Below the pieces are notes generated by a model, which worked only from the letters and a program-made list of their open reading frames with translations, ran no database searches and was not told the origin of the DNA. Shown here in pieces: positions 52,362-60,920 of a stretch of DNA of 64,000 bases. Position 1 is the stretch's first letter, and every line of letters starts with the position of its first letter. Origin of the DNA: Herbaspirillum sp. WKF16 (GTDB taxonomy: Bacteria; Pseudomonadota; Gammaproteobacteria; Burkholderiales; Burkholderiaceae_D). The stretch covers positions 2,480,001-2,544,000 of the forward strand of contig NZ_CP118632.1 of the NCBI RefSeq assembly GCF_028993615.1. The letters run 5' to 3'. The position numbers and the translations under genes are program-made.

Positions 52362-53188
52362 GAGCGATGCAGCCTCGGGTTGAGCGCGTCGTTGAGGCCC
52401 TGGCCGACCAGCGAGATGGCCAGCACCGTCACCAGGATGGCCACGCCGGGAATGGCCGAGACATACCACTGCACGCGGATCACGCCGCGCCCGGCGCCGA
52501 TCAGGTTGCCCCAGGACGGCACGTTGGGGTCGGACAGGTTAAGGAAGGCCAGCGCACTCTCCAGCAGGATGGCCACGGCCATGATCACGCTGGCGTAGAC
52601 GATCACCGGCGGCAGCGCATTGGGCAGGATCTCGCGGAAGATCAGCTTGGCGTCGCCCACGCCCAGGCTGCGCGCGGCCTGCACGAACTCGCGATGGCGC
52701 AGCGAGAGGAACTCGGAGCGCGTCAGCCGCGCCACCGGCGGCCAGGAGACCACGCCGATGGACAGCACCACGGTGCCGATGTCGGAGCCGAACACCGCCA
52801 CCAGCACCAGCAGCAACAGGAAGTTGGGCAGGATCTGGAAAGCCTCGGTGACGCGCATCAGGGCGTCGTCGATCCAGCCGCCGTAGTAGCCGGCCACGGC
52901 GCCCAGCGCCACGCCGATGGCCGCCGCGATGGCGGTGGCCACCACGCCGATGCCCAGCGAGATGCGCGCGCCGTGCAGGATCTGGGCGGCGATGTCGCGC
53001 CCGACCTGGTCGGTGCCGAACAGGAAGCGCGCGCTGTCGCCCGGCCACTGCAGCGGGCGCCCGGCCAGCGACAGCGGGTTGCGCGGATAGGCCCAGCCGG
53101 CGCCCAGCGCGCCGGCCACGACCAGCAACAGCAGCGCCAGCCCCACCACGGCGGCGGGATTGCGCAGGTAACGTTTGATCAGGTTCAT
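52358..53188 (-). CDS. ABC transporter permease, DppC-like
   Basis: 276 residues from the ATG at 53188, about six helices. DppC-type features: LFGTDQVGRDIAAQILHGARISL and the EAA loop QAARSLGVGDAKLIFREILPNALPPVIV. Overlaps the ATPase start by ATGA. Confidence 0.92.
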   Translation of the reverse strand: MNLIKRYLRNPAAVVGLALLLLVVAGALGAGWAYPRNPLSLAGRPLQWPGDSARFLFGTDQVGRDIAAQILHGARISLGIGVVATAIAAAIGVALGAVAGYYGGWIDDALMRVTEAFQILPNFLLLLVLVAVFGSDIGTVVLSIGVVSWPPVARLTRSEFLSLRHREFVQAARSLGVGDAKLIFREILPNALPPVIVYASVIMAVAILLESALAFLNLSDPNVPSWGNLIGAGRGVIRVQWYVSAIPGVAILVTVLAISLVGQGLNDALNPRLHRS

Positions 53189-53195
53189 GGAAAAC

Positions 53196-54173
53196 TCAAT
53201 GGGTGCCCGCGATGCGCGGATCCAGGCGCGCATACAGCAGGTCGACCAGGAAATTGATGGCGATCACCAGCAGCGCCGAAACGAACACGATGCCCAGCAG
53301 CGTGTTGAGGTCGCGCTGCACCACCGACTCGTAGGCCAGGCGGCCCAGGCCGGGCAGCGCGAACACGGTCTCCACCACCACCGAGCCGCCCAGCATGGTG
53401 CCGGCTTGCAGCCCGATCAGCGTGACCATCGGCAAGAGCGCGTTGCGCAGCATGTGGCGCACCACCACGGCGGTCTCGCCCACGCCCTTGGCGCGCGCGG
53501 TGCGCACGAAGTCCTGGGTCGAGACCTCCAGCATCGAGGCGCGCATGATGCGCAGGTACACCGCCAGGAAGATCAGCGACAGCGTCACGGTCGGCAGCGT
53601 CAGGTGCCAGGCGATGTCGGCCACGCGCGCCAGCCCGTGCAGCGAGACGTCGATCGACTCGAAGCCGCCCGAGGGCAGCCAATCCAGCCAGATGGCGAAC
53701 ACGAAGATCCCCATCAGGCCGAACCAGAACGAGGGCGTGGCGTAGAACACCAGGCCCAGGGTCGAGATCAGGGTGTCGGGCCAGCGGTTGACGCGGCGCG
53801 CGGCCAGCACGCCGAAGGCCATGCCGACGGCGAAGGCGATCGCCAGCGACGAGCCCATCAGCAGCAAGGTGGCCGGCAGGCGCTCGGCGATCACCAGCGC
53901 CACCGGCTTGCCGTAGATGGCCGAGTGGCCGAGGTCGAGGTGGACCAGGCGCCACAGGTAGTCGCCCAGGCGCACCGAGACCGAGTCGTTCAGGCGATAG
54001 TACTCGCGCAGGTTGGCGATCATGGTGGCGTCGCCGCCGCCCATCTGCGCCACCAGCGCGTCCACGGTATCGCCCGGCGCCAGCTGCAGCAGCAGGAACA
54101 GCCCGGCCAGGATGATCAGCAAGGCCGGCAGCGCCGCCAGCAGGCGGCGTCCGGCCAGGGCAAACAGACGCAT
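53196..54173 (-). CDS. ABC transporter permease, DppB-like
   Basis: 325 residues, six helices, AAGGAA ribosome site. EAA loop VRTARAKGVGETAVVVRHMLRNALLPMVTLIG and the N-terminal LIILAGLFLLLQLAPGD region are standard for peptide/nickel importers. Seven bases before the DppC-like gene. Confidence 0.92.
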   Translation of the reverse strand: MRLFALAGRRLLAALPALLIILAGLFLLLQLAPGDTVDALVAQMGGGDATMIANLREYYRLNDSVSVRLGDYLWRLVHLDLGHSAIYGKPVALVIAERLPATLLLMGSSLAIAFAVGMAFGVLAARRVNRWPDTLISTLGLVFYATPSFWFGLMGIFVFAIWLDWLPSGGFESIDVSLHGLARVADIAWHLTLPTVTLSLIFLAVYLRIMRASMLEVSTQDFVRTARAKGVGETAVVVRHMLRNALLPMVTLIGLQAGTMLGGSVVVETVFALPGLGRLAYESVVQRDLNTLLGIVFVSALLVIAINFLVDLLYARLDPRIAGTH

Positions 54174-54182
54174 CGCGGTTCC

Positions 54183-55781
54183 TTATGCCTTCAGCCAGGT
54201 GTCGTGCCAGCTGCTGGACGGCCAGCGGGCGTTGTTGTGGCCGTTCTGCACGTTGCGGCTGACCACCGAATAGAACTCGCGCTCGGTCGCCATCCAGATC
54301 GGCAGGTCCTCGTTCACCGCCTTGACCCAGTCGGCGTACAGCGCGCGGCGCTTGGCCGGATCGATCTCGGTGGCGGCGTCGTCGATCAGCTTGTCGACCT
54401 TGTCGGACTTCCAGCCGTACTGGTTGGTCCACGGCGCGCCGGCCGGGCTGCCGGAGCGGTACCAGACGGTGGTCGAGACCGCCGGGTCGCCGCGGTACTG
54501 GTGCCAGCCGGTGGCGATGTCGAAGGCGGCGTCCTTGTAGACCGCGTTCAGGGCGCCGGCGATGTCGTACTGCACGATCTCGACCTTGATGCCCACCTGC
54601 TCCAGCGACTGCTGGACAAACGTGGCCAGCAGCGGCACGTCTTCGCCGTTCTGGATCGGCACCAGCTTGAGGGTGAAGCGCACGCCGCCCTTGCCGCGCT
54701 TGTAGCCGGCCTCGTCCAGCAGCGACTCGGCGCGCTTGGTGTCGAACGGATACGGCGGCTTGCTGCCCTTGGGGAAGAACGAGGAGCTCGACGGGATCGG
54801 ACCGGTGGCCGGCTTGCCCAGGCCGTACAGGAAGTTATCGATGAAGAAGCCGATGTCGATCGCATGCACGATGGCGCGGCGCACGCGCACGTCGGACAGC
54901 TCCTTGCGGCGGAAGTTGAATTCCAGCGTGTTGTTGAAGACGTTGGCTTCCAGGCCCTTGCTGCGCACCTCGAACTTGGGGTTCTTGCGCAGGCGGTCGA
55001 GGTCGGCCAGCGACAGCTGGGAGTAGGCCGAGAGCTGGACCTGGCCGGTCTCCAGCGCGGCGGTGGCGGCCGACTTGTCGGTGATGATGCGCCAGACCAC
55101 GCGATCCAGGTAAGGCAATCCCTTACGCCAGTAATTGGGATTGCGCTCGGCGATGATGTGCTGGCCGCGCTGGTATTCCACGAACCTGAACGGGCCGGTG
55201 CCGATGGGCGCGGTGTTGGCGGGGTTCTCCAGCACATTGGTCTTTTCGTAGACATGGCGCGGCACCACGTAGCCGAGGTCGGCCAGCGCGCGCAGCAGCA
55301 GGTCCAGCGGCATCGGGCGCTCGTAGCGGAACACCACGGTATGGGCGTCGGGCGTATCGACCGCGTGCAGGTAGAGCTGCAGCGCGGTGGCGAAGTTGAG
55401 CTGCTTCTTCCACAGCTCCAGCGCGTTGTACTGCACGTCCGACGAGGTGAAGGGCTTGCCGTCGTGCCATTTCACGCCTTCGCGCAGCTTGAAGGTGATG
55501 GTCTTGCCGTCGGCCGAGCTGGTCCAGGAAGTGGCCAGCTGCGGCACCGGCTTGCCGTCGGCGTCCAGGTCCACCAGCGATTCGATGATCTTGCTGGTGA
55601 CGATGTAGACGCCGGTGGACGCGCGCAGCGACGGATTCAGGATGCGCTGCTCCGAGCCCAGGTGGACGTTGAGCACGCCGCCGCGGCGCGGCTCGGTCTG
55701 CGAGAAGGAGATGGTCGGCCAGGCCGCTGTGACCAGCAAGGCTCCGGTGGACAAAAGAAATTGCCGGCGGTTTGCGCTCAT
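54183..55781 (-). CDS. ABC transporter substrate-binding protein, peptide/nickel family (DppA-like)
   Basis: 532 residues, signal peptide with a twin-Arg-like start (SANRRQFLLSTGALLVTAAW). Family-5 solute-binding pattern: GGVLNVHLGSEQRILNPSL, LATSWTSSADGKTITFKLREGVKWHDGKPFT, GTGPFRFVEYQRGQHIIAERNPNYWR. Ligand unknown; peptides or glutathione-like compounds are usual. First gene of the operon toward 49822, AGGAAAACA ribosome site. Confidence 0.92.
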   Translation of the reverse strand: MSANRRQFLLSTGALLVTAAWPTISFSQTEPRRGGVLNVHLGSEQRILNPSLRASTGVYIVTSKIIESLVDLDADGKPVPQLATSWTSSADGKTITFKLREGVKWHDGKPFTSSDVQYNALELWKKQLNFATALQLYLHAVDTPDAHTVVFRYERPMPLDLLLRALADLGYVVPRHVYEKTNVLENPANTAPIGTGPFRFVEYQRGQHIIAERNPNYWRKGLPYLDRVVWRIITDKSAATAALETGQVQLSAYSQLSLADLDRLRKNPKFEVRSKGLEANVFNNTLEFNFRRKELSDVRVRRAIVHAIDIGFFIDNFLYGLGKPATGPIPSSSSFFPKGSKPPYPFDTKRAESLLDEAGYKRGKGGVRFTLKLVPIQNGEDVPLLATFVQQSLEQVGIKVEIVQYDIAGALNAVYKDAAFDIATGWHQYRGDPAVSTTVWYRSGSPAGAPWTNQYGWKSDKVDKLIDDAATEIDPAKRRALYADWVKAVNEDLPIWMATEREFYSVVSRNVQNGHNNARWPSSSWHDTWLKA

Positions 55782-56144
55782 TGTTTTCCTGTGACGATGT
55801 TGGGGGATGAAGCAAGCGCGGAGGGTAAGGCAGGCGGCGACCGGGGAGGAAGGACCGATTTCGCATTTGCAAATGCGTTTGCCGTTGCGTGGCCGCGCGC
55901 TGAGAAAATCCAGGCGCGCCGCAACGGCGCAACGAATCGGTTTGCGCCTGGCCGGGCAGCCTTTGCGCGCCGCGGCCGGCGTCGGGGCATCGCCTTTCTT
56001 ATGCGGTTTCCTTCTTTCAAACCTCCGTTTTATTCGTTCGCTTTATGCATGGCCGGTCTTAGAGTCTGGCCATGGGTTGCCGTCTATAGCCACCAAAACG
56101 GCGCGGCGACCGGCCATGCATCCACAGCAACAGGAGATCCGACA
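55782..56144. other. Divergent region between the peptide ABC operon and the encapsulin operon
   Basis: 363 bases without a gene. It contains a perfect 16-bp palindrome CGCATTTGCAAATGCG (55862-55877) and an inverted repeat CATGGCC (56048-56054) / GGCCATG (56068-56074) closer to the encapsulin operon. It must hold the promoters of both operons. Confidence 0.55.
55862..55877. promoter_or_regulatory. Perfect 16-bp palindrome, candidate operator
   Basis: CGCATTTG|CAAATGCG lies 81 bases before the peptide-transporter start and 268 bases before the encapsulin operon. The XRE regulator inside the encapsulin operon is a candidate binder; the link is inferred from position only. Confidence 0.5.
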
Positions 56145-56645
56145 ATGTCATCCGCAGCCCCCTTGAGCGCCGTTCCCGACAACCAGGCAGCCACCGCCGA
56201 ACTGCCGCCGGAGCTGGCCGCGCTGCGCGCGCAGGCCGCCGCTTCCGGCCTGGGCTATGCCGGCGGCGTCGCGCCGCGCGCCGCCTGGGAACTGTTCTCC
56301 GCCGGGCTGGTGCGCATCGTCGACGTGCGCACCGCCGAGGAGCGCAAGTTCGTCGGCCACGTGCCTGGCACGCTGCACGTGGCCTGGGCCACCGGCACCT
56401 CGCTGTCGCGCAATCCGCGCTTCGTGCGCGAACTGGAGAGCAAGATCGGCGGCAAGGACGTGCCGGCGCTGCTGCTGTGCCGCAGCGGCAAGCGCTCGGC
56501 CGCCGCTGCAGAGGCGGCGACCAAGGCCGGCCTCACCTGTATTTTCAATGTGCTGGAGGGATTCGAAGGCGAGATCGACGAGTCGCAACAGCGCGGGAAA
56601 GCGGACGGCTGGCGCTTCCACGGCCTGCCCTGGATACAGGACTGA
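56145..56645 (+). CDS. Single-domain rhodanese, encapsulin-operon sulfurtransferase
   Basis: 166 residues from the ATG at 56145 (AGGAG ribosome site). Rhodanese domain with VRIVDVRTAEERKFVGHVPGTLHVAW and the active-site loop LLCRSGKRS, Cys112. The loop has six residues from Cys, as in sulfane-sulfur transferases. First gene of a five-gene operon with serine acetyltransferase, XRE regulator, family 2A encapsulin and cysteine desulfurase; it probably carries sulfur to or from the compartment. Confidence 0.92.
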   Translation: MSSAAPLSAVPDNQAATAELPPELAALRAQAAASGLGYAGGVAPRAAWELFSAGLVRIVDVRTAEERKFVGHVPGTLHVAWATGTSLSRNPRFVRELESKIGGKDVPALLLCRSGKRSAAAAEAATKAGLTCIFNVLEGFEGEIDESQQRGKADGWRFHGLPWIQD

Positions 56646-56706
56646 GGACTGAGGACTGACGCCTGCCCGCCGCCTGCCCGCCAACAAGAACATTCACGAG
56701 GACCAC

Positions 56707-57630
56707 GTGGCCAATTTCGACATTCACCAGATCGTCCAGTCGCTGCATGAGGCGCGGCTGGACTGGCGCCTCTCGCAGCGGCGCAACAACGACTCCAACG
56801 GCCGCGAATTTCCCTCGCGCGACGCGCTGGGCAAGATCGTCGATGCGCTCAAGGGCGTGCTGTTCCCGATGCGGCTGGGGCCGCCCGACCTGCGCCAGGA
56901 GAGCGAAAACTTCCACGTCGCCCACGCGCTGGACGCGGCCCTGCACGGCCTGTTGGAGCAGGTGCGGCTGGAGCTGAAGTACAGCGCCAGCCTCAAGGGA
57001 CGGCCCACGCCCAACCTGGACGAGGACGCGCTGTCCGTCACCCGCGCCTTCGGCGCCTCCCTGCCCGACATCCGCAGCCTGCTCGACACCGACGTGCTGG
57101 CCGCCTACCACGGCGACCCCGCCGCGCGCAGCGTGGATGAGGTGCTGCTGTGCTATCCCGGCACGCTGGCGATGATCCACTACCGCCTGGCGCACCGGCT
57201 CTACCAGCTCGGGCTGCCGCTGCTGGCGCGCATCATCGCCGAGCTGGCGCACGCCGCCACCGGCATCGACATCCACCCCGGCGCGCAGATCGGCTCGGGC
57301 TTCTTCATCGACCACGGCACCGGCGTGGTGATCGGCGAGACCGCGGTGATCGGCAACAACGTGCGCATCTACCAGGCGGTGACGCTGGGCGCCAAGCGCT
57401 TCCCCACCGATGCCCAGGGCAAGCTGGAAAAAGGCCTGGCGCGTCATCCCATCGTCGAGGACGACGTCGTCATCTATGCCGGCGCCACCATCCTGGGCCG
57501 CATCACGCTGGGCCGCGGCGCGGTGATCGGCGGCAATGTCTGGCTCACCCACGACGTGCCGGCCGGGGCCAACATCTCGCAGGCGGCCTCGCGCGAGGAA
57601 GCCCGCTCGCTGAGCGCGGCGGCGGCCTGA
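56707..57630 (+). CDS. epsC: Serine O-acetyltransferase, EpsC type
   Basis: 307 residues from a GTG start with GAGGA upstream. After an alpha-helical N-terminal half comes the left-handed beta-helix: DIHPGAQIGSGFFIDHGTGVVIGETAVIGNNVRIY and HPIVEDDVVIYAGATILGRITLG, with the substrate His and acetyl-CoA loop. It makes O-acetylserine, the carbon skeleton for cysteine. In encapsulin 2A operons the same enzyme is usual, matching a role in cysteine supply to the enclosed desulfurase. Lies 61 bases after the rhodanese and 11 before the XRE gene. Confidence 0.92.
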   Translation: MANFDIHQIVQSLHEARLDWRLSQRRNNDSNGREFPSRDALGKIVDALKGVLFPMRLGPPDLRQESENFHVAHALDAALHGLLEQVRLELKYSASLKGRPTPNLDEDALSVTRAFGASLPDIRSLLDTDVLAAYHGDPAARSVDEVLLCYPGTLAMIHYRLAHRLYQLGLPLLARIIAELAHAATGIDIHPGAQIGSGFFIDHGTGVVIGETAVIGNNVRIYQAVTLGAKRFPTDAQGKLEKGLARHPIVEDDVVIYAGATILGRITLGRGAVIGGNVWLTHDVPAGANISQAASREEARSLSAAAA

Positions 57631-57641
57631 GCGGAGGCCGC

Positions 57642-57962
57642 ATGGACATCCTCCCCGAACCGGCCAAGCCGCGCGCCGACGACGAAGCGCTCTCCAGCGC
57701 CCTGGTGCAAAGCTTCGGCATCGGCGTGCGCCAGCTGCGCCGCGCGCGCGGCTGGTCGCAGGAGCGGCTGGCCGAGAACTCCAACCTGAACCGCTCCTAC
57801 ATCGGCGAGATCGAGCGCGGCACCGCCATCGCCTCGCTGGTGACGGTGGAAAAGCTGGCCCATGCGCTGACCCTCTCGCCCTCGGCGCTGGTCACGCGCG
57901 GCGAGAGCATCAACCAGGAAAACCTGGTGCGCGGCCTCAAGTTGATGGCTATAGCATGTTGA
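57642..57962 (+). CDS. XRE-family helix-turn-helix regulator
   Basis: 106 residues from the ATG at 57642. Cro/C1-type HTH: GVRQLRRARGWSQERLAENSNLNRSYIGEIERG (about 27-60) and VEKLAHALTLSPSALV. The C-terminal tail is short, with no sensor domain. Lies between serine acetyltransferase and the encapsulin gene, so it probably controls the operon; the target could be the palindrome at 55862-55877. Confidence 0.88.
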   Translation: MDILPEPAKPRADDEALSSALVQSFGIGVRQLRRARGWSQERLAENSNLNRSYIGEIERGTAIASLVTVEKLAHALTLSPSALVTRGESINQENLVRGLKLMAIAC

Positions 57963-58041
57963 GCCGGCAGCCCATGAGCCGCGACACTTTGCCCGTCGTT
58001 TCACCTGCAATTTTGCTTAACCTCACCTGATTGGAGTCCAG

Positions 58042-58974
58042 ATGTCGGCAACTGTCGGCGGCACCACCGCACTCGGCGATAACGCAGCAAGGCAACTAGC
58101 CAATGCCACCAAGACCGCACCCCAGCTTGAGACCATCAGCCCGCGCTGGCTCACGCACCTGCTGCAATGGGTGCCGGTGGAAGCCGGCATCTATCGCCTC
58201 AACAAGGTGAAGAACCCGGAATCGATCAAGGTCACCTGCACCGCGCGCGAAGAAGAGAACCAGCTGCCGCGCACCTTCGTGGACTACGAGGAGCAGCCGC
58301 GCGAGTACTTCCTCAACGCGGTCTCGACCATCCTGGACGTGCATACCCGCGTCTCCGACCTGTACAGCAGCCCGCATGACCAGATCAAGGAACAGCTGCG
58401 CCTGACCATCGAGACCATCAAGGAAAACCAGGAAAGCGAACTGATCAACAACCCCGACTACGGCCTGCTGGCCCAGGTTACCGACGAGCAGCGCATCTTC
58501 CCGCTGACCGGCGCGCCCACCCCGGATGACCTCGACGAGCTGCTGACCAAGGTCTGGAAGGAGCCGGCCTTCTTCCTGGCGCACCCGCTGGCGATCGCCG
58601 CCTTCGGCCGCGAAGCCACGCGCCGCGGCACCCCGCCGCCCACCGTCAGCCTGTTCGGTTCGCAGTTCATCACCTGGCGCGGCGTGCCGCTGATCCCCTC
58701 CGACAAGGTGCCGGTGGCCGACGGCAAGAGCAAGATCCTGCTGCTGCGCGTGGGCGACAAGCGCCAGGGCGTGGTCGGCCTGTTCCAGCCGGGCCTGCCG
58801 GGCGAACAGAGCCCGGGCCTGTCGGTGCGCTTCATGGGCATCAACAACCATGCGATCTCGTCGTACCTGATCTCGCTGTATTGCTCGCTGGCGGTGCTGA
58901 CCACCGACGCGCTGGCAGTGCTGGACGACGTCGAGATCAACAAGTACCACGACTATCCCGACACCTACAAATAA
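58042..58974 (+). CDS. Family 2A encapsulin shell protein (SrpI-like)
   Basis: 310 residues, TTGGAGT ribosome site. HK97-fold shell protein of family 2A. The recognisable pattern is an N-terminal arm (TKTAPQLETISPRWLTHLLQWVPVEAGIYR), VDYEEQPREYFLNAVSTILDVHTRVSDLYS, TRRGTPPPTVSLFGSQFITWRGVPLIPSDKVP and a C-terminal GINNHAISSYLISLYCSLAVLTTDALAVLDDVEI. There is no phage gene around it, and the next gene encodes its cargo, a cysteine desulfurase with a long N-terminal extension. Shell subunits are expected to form a T=1 compartment of about 25 nm holding the enzyme and, as in characterised members, crystalline sulfur. The identification rests on recognition of the family plus operon context. Confidence 0.92.
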   Translation: MSATVGGTTALGDNAARQLANATKTAPQLETISPRWLTHLLQWVPVEAGIYRLNKVKNPESIKVTCTAREEENQLPRTFVDYEEQPREYFLNAVSTILDVHTRVSDLYSSPHDQIKEQLRLTIETIKENQESELINNPDYGLLAQVTDEQRIFPLTGAPTPDDLDELLTKVWKEPAFFLAHPLAIAAFGREATRRGTPPPTVSLFGSQFITWRGVPLIPSDKVPVADGKSKILLLRVGDKRQGVVGLFQPGLPGEQSPGLSVRFMGINNHAISSYLISLYCSLAVLTTDALAVLDDVEINKYHDYPDTYK

Positions 58975-58986
58975 GAGGTCCGGCCA

Positions 58987-60852
58987 GTGAGCATCCTCTC
59001 CAACAACCCCGCCGCGCCGGAACCGGCCGGCGCGCCGTTCGACCCGGCGCTGCTGGCGCGCCTGGCGACCGAGCTGTTTGCGCAATCGCCCGGCGCCCCG
59101 CCGTTCGCGCCGCATGGCGCGCAGGCGCCGGTCAACCCGGCGCCGCCGGCCTCGCCCTTGTCCGGCCCGGCCGGACTGGGCCAGGGCGTGCCCGGCACCG
59201 CCATCCCGCAAGGGTTGGCGCCCGGGCTGAACCTGGCGCCGTCGTCGCCGCACCAGGTGCTGTCGCTGGGCAACCGCGCGCCAGCGCTGCTGCCTGCGGC
59301 GCAAGCCGGCAACGGCGTGCCCGACAAGCTGCTGTCATCGGCCCCGGCCTATGAGCCGCGCCTGGGCGGCGCCCTGACCGGCGCGCCGCAATCGTCGCCG
59401 GCGCCGGCGACCGGAACGGCGCCCGAGGCCGCTTATTACTTCCTCGATCGCGGCCATGGCCATCCCACGGCCGGCGCAGCGCCTGCGTCAGTCTCCGCCG
59501 CGCCGGCGGCATCCCCCGCGCCGCAGTATTACTTCGTGCACGCGATGGAACTGCCCAGCGGCTTCGTCACGCCGGCCAAGGGCGATCCGCACCCGACGCA
59601 CGCGCCGGGCGGCGCGCGCCACGCCGCGCCCTTCGACGTGCAGGCGGTGCGGCGCGACTTCCCGATCCTGCAGGAGCGCGTCAACGGCCGCCAGCTGGTG
59701 TGGTTCGACAACGCCGCCACCACGCACAAGCCGCAGGCGGTGATCGACCGCATCAGCGAGTTCTATCGCCGCGAGAACTCCAACATCCACCGCGCCGCGC
59801 ATGAGCTGGCGGCGCGCGCCACCGACGCCTACGAGGGAGCGCGCGAACGCGTGCGCGGCTTCATCAACGCGCCGGACGTGAACGAGGTGATCTTCGTGCG
59901 CGGCACCACCGAGGCCATCAACCTGGTGGCAAAGAGCTGGGGCGGCAAGCACGTGGGCGCGGGCGACGAGATCGTCGTCTCGCACCTGGAGCACCACGCC
60001 AACATCGTGCCCTGGCAGCAGCTGGCGGCCGAGAAAGGCGCGAAGCTGCGCGTGATCCCGGTGGACGATTCGGGCCAGGTGCTGCTGGACGAGTACGCCA
60101 AGCTGCTCAACGAGCGCACCAGGATCGTGGCCGTCACCCAGGTCTCCAACGCGCTGGGCACGGTCACGCCGGTCAGGGAGATCGTCGAGATGGCGCACCG
60201 CGCCGGCGCCCTGGCGCTGGTGGACGGCGCGCAATCGGTGTCGCACATGCGCACCGACGTGCAGGCGCTGGGCGCGGACTTCTTCGTGTTCTCCGGCCAC
60301 AAGGTGTTCGGCCCGACCGGCATCGGCGTGGTCTGGGGCAAGCGCGCGGTGCTGGAAGACATGCCGCCGTGGCAAGGCGGCGGCAACATGATCGCCGACG
60401 TCACCTTCGAGAAGACCGTGTTCCAGCCCTTGCCCAACACCTTCGAGGCCGGCACCGGCAACATCGCCGACGCCGTCGGGCTGGGCGCGGCGATCGACTA
60501 TGTCAACCGCATCGGCATCGAGAACATCGCCAGCTACGAGCACGCCCTGCTGGAATACGGCATGCAGAAGCTGGGCGAGATCCCGGGCCTGCGGCTGATC
60601 GGCACCGCGGCGCACAAGGCCAGCGTGATGTCCTTCGTGCTGGACGGCTACAGCACCGAGGAGGTCGGCCGCGCGCTGAACCGGGAAGGCATCGCGGTGC
60701 GTACCGGCCACCACTGCGCGCAACCCATCCTGCGCCGCTTCGGGGTGGAAACCACGGTGCGGCCGTCGCTGGCGTTCTACAACACCTTCGACGAGATCGA
60801 CCGCCTGGTGACGGTGGTGCGCGGCTTGTCGGCCCAGCGCGGACGACGCTGA
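58987..60852 (+). CDS. Encapsulated cysteine desulfurase (family 2A encapsulin cargo, SufS-like)
   Basis: 621 residues from a GTG start 12 bases after the shell gene. The first ~210 residues are Ala/Pro/Gly-rich and disordered, with conserved patches: FDPALLARLATELFAQ near the start and two related patches AAYYFLDRGHG and PQYYFVHAMELPSGF. These are the likely cargo-loading sequences. Residues 215-621 form the group II desulfurase: PLP Lys439 in FSGHKVFGPTGIG, and active-site Cys577 in RTGHHCAQPILRRFG. It removes sulfur from cysteine as persulfide; in this system the sulfur collects in the shell. Last gene of the operon, terminator 20 bases after. Confidence 0.95.
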   Translation: MSILSNNPAAPEPAGAPFDPALLARLATELFAQSPGAPPFAPHGAQAPVNPAPPASPLSGPAGLGQGVPGTAIPQGLAPGLNLAPSSPHQVLSLGNRAPALLPAAQAGNGVPDKLLSSAPAYEPRLGGALTGAPQSSPAPATGTAPEAAYYFLDRGHGHPTAGAAPASVSAAPAASPAPQYYFVHAMELPSGFVTPAKGDPHPTHAPGGARHAAPFDVQAVRRDFPILQERVNGRQLVWFDNAATTHKPQAVIDRISEFYRRENSNIHRAAHELAARATDAYEGARERVRGFINAPDVNEVIFVRGTTEAINLVAKSWGGKHVGAGDEIVVSHLEHHANIVPWQQLAAEKGAKLRVIPVDDSGQVLLDEYAKLLNERTRIVAVTQVSNALGTVTPVREIVEMAHRAGALALVDGAQSVSHMRTDVQALGADFFVFSGHKVFGPTGIGVVWGKRAVLEDMPPWQGGGNMIADVTFEKTVFQPLPNTFEAGTGNIADAVGLGAAIDYVNRIGIENIASYEHALLEYGMQKLGEIPGLRLIGTAAHKASVMSFVLDGYSTEEVGRALNREGIAVRTGHHCAQPILRRFGVETTVRPSLAFYNTFDEIDRLVTVVRGLSAQRGRR

Positions 60853-60871
60853 AGAGGCTCGGCAAGCGGAG

Positions 60872-60907
60872 AACGGCCGCGATGTGCAGACATCGCGGCC
60901 GTTTTTT
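60872..60907 (+). terminator. Terminator of the encapsulin operon
   Basis: Perfect 14-bp stem AACGGCCGCGATGT (60872-60885) / ACATCGCGGCCGTT (60890-60903), GCAG loop, T run to 60907. Confidence 0.96.
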
Positions 60908-60920
60908 CATGGCGCGGCGC

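Noticed and set aside
53175..56645. A single 1156-codon open frame on the plus strand
   Set aside because: It is antisense to two permeases and a binding protein with clear family motifs; only its last 167 codons (rhodanese) are real. Long stop-free antisense frames are common at this GC.
58042..58974. Shell protein as a remnant phage capsid
   Set aside because: No phage genes adjoin it, and the operon has the known family 2A cargo and sulfur genes.
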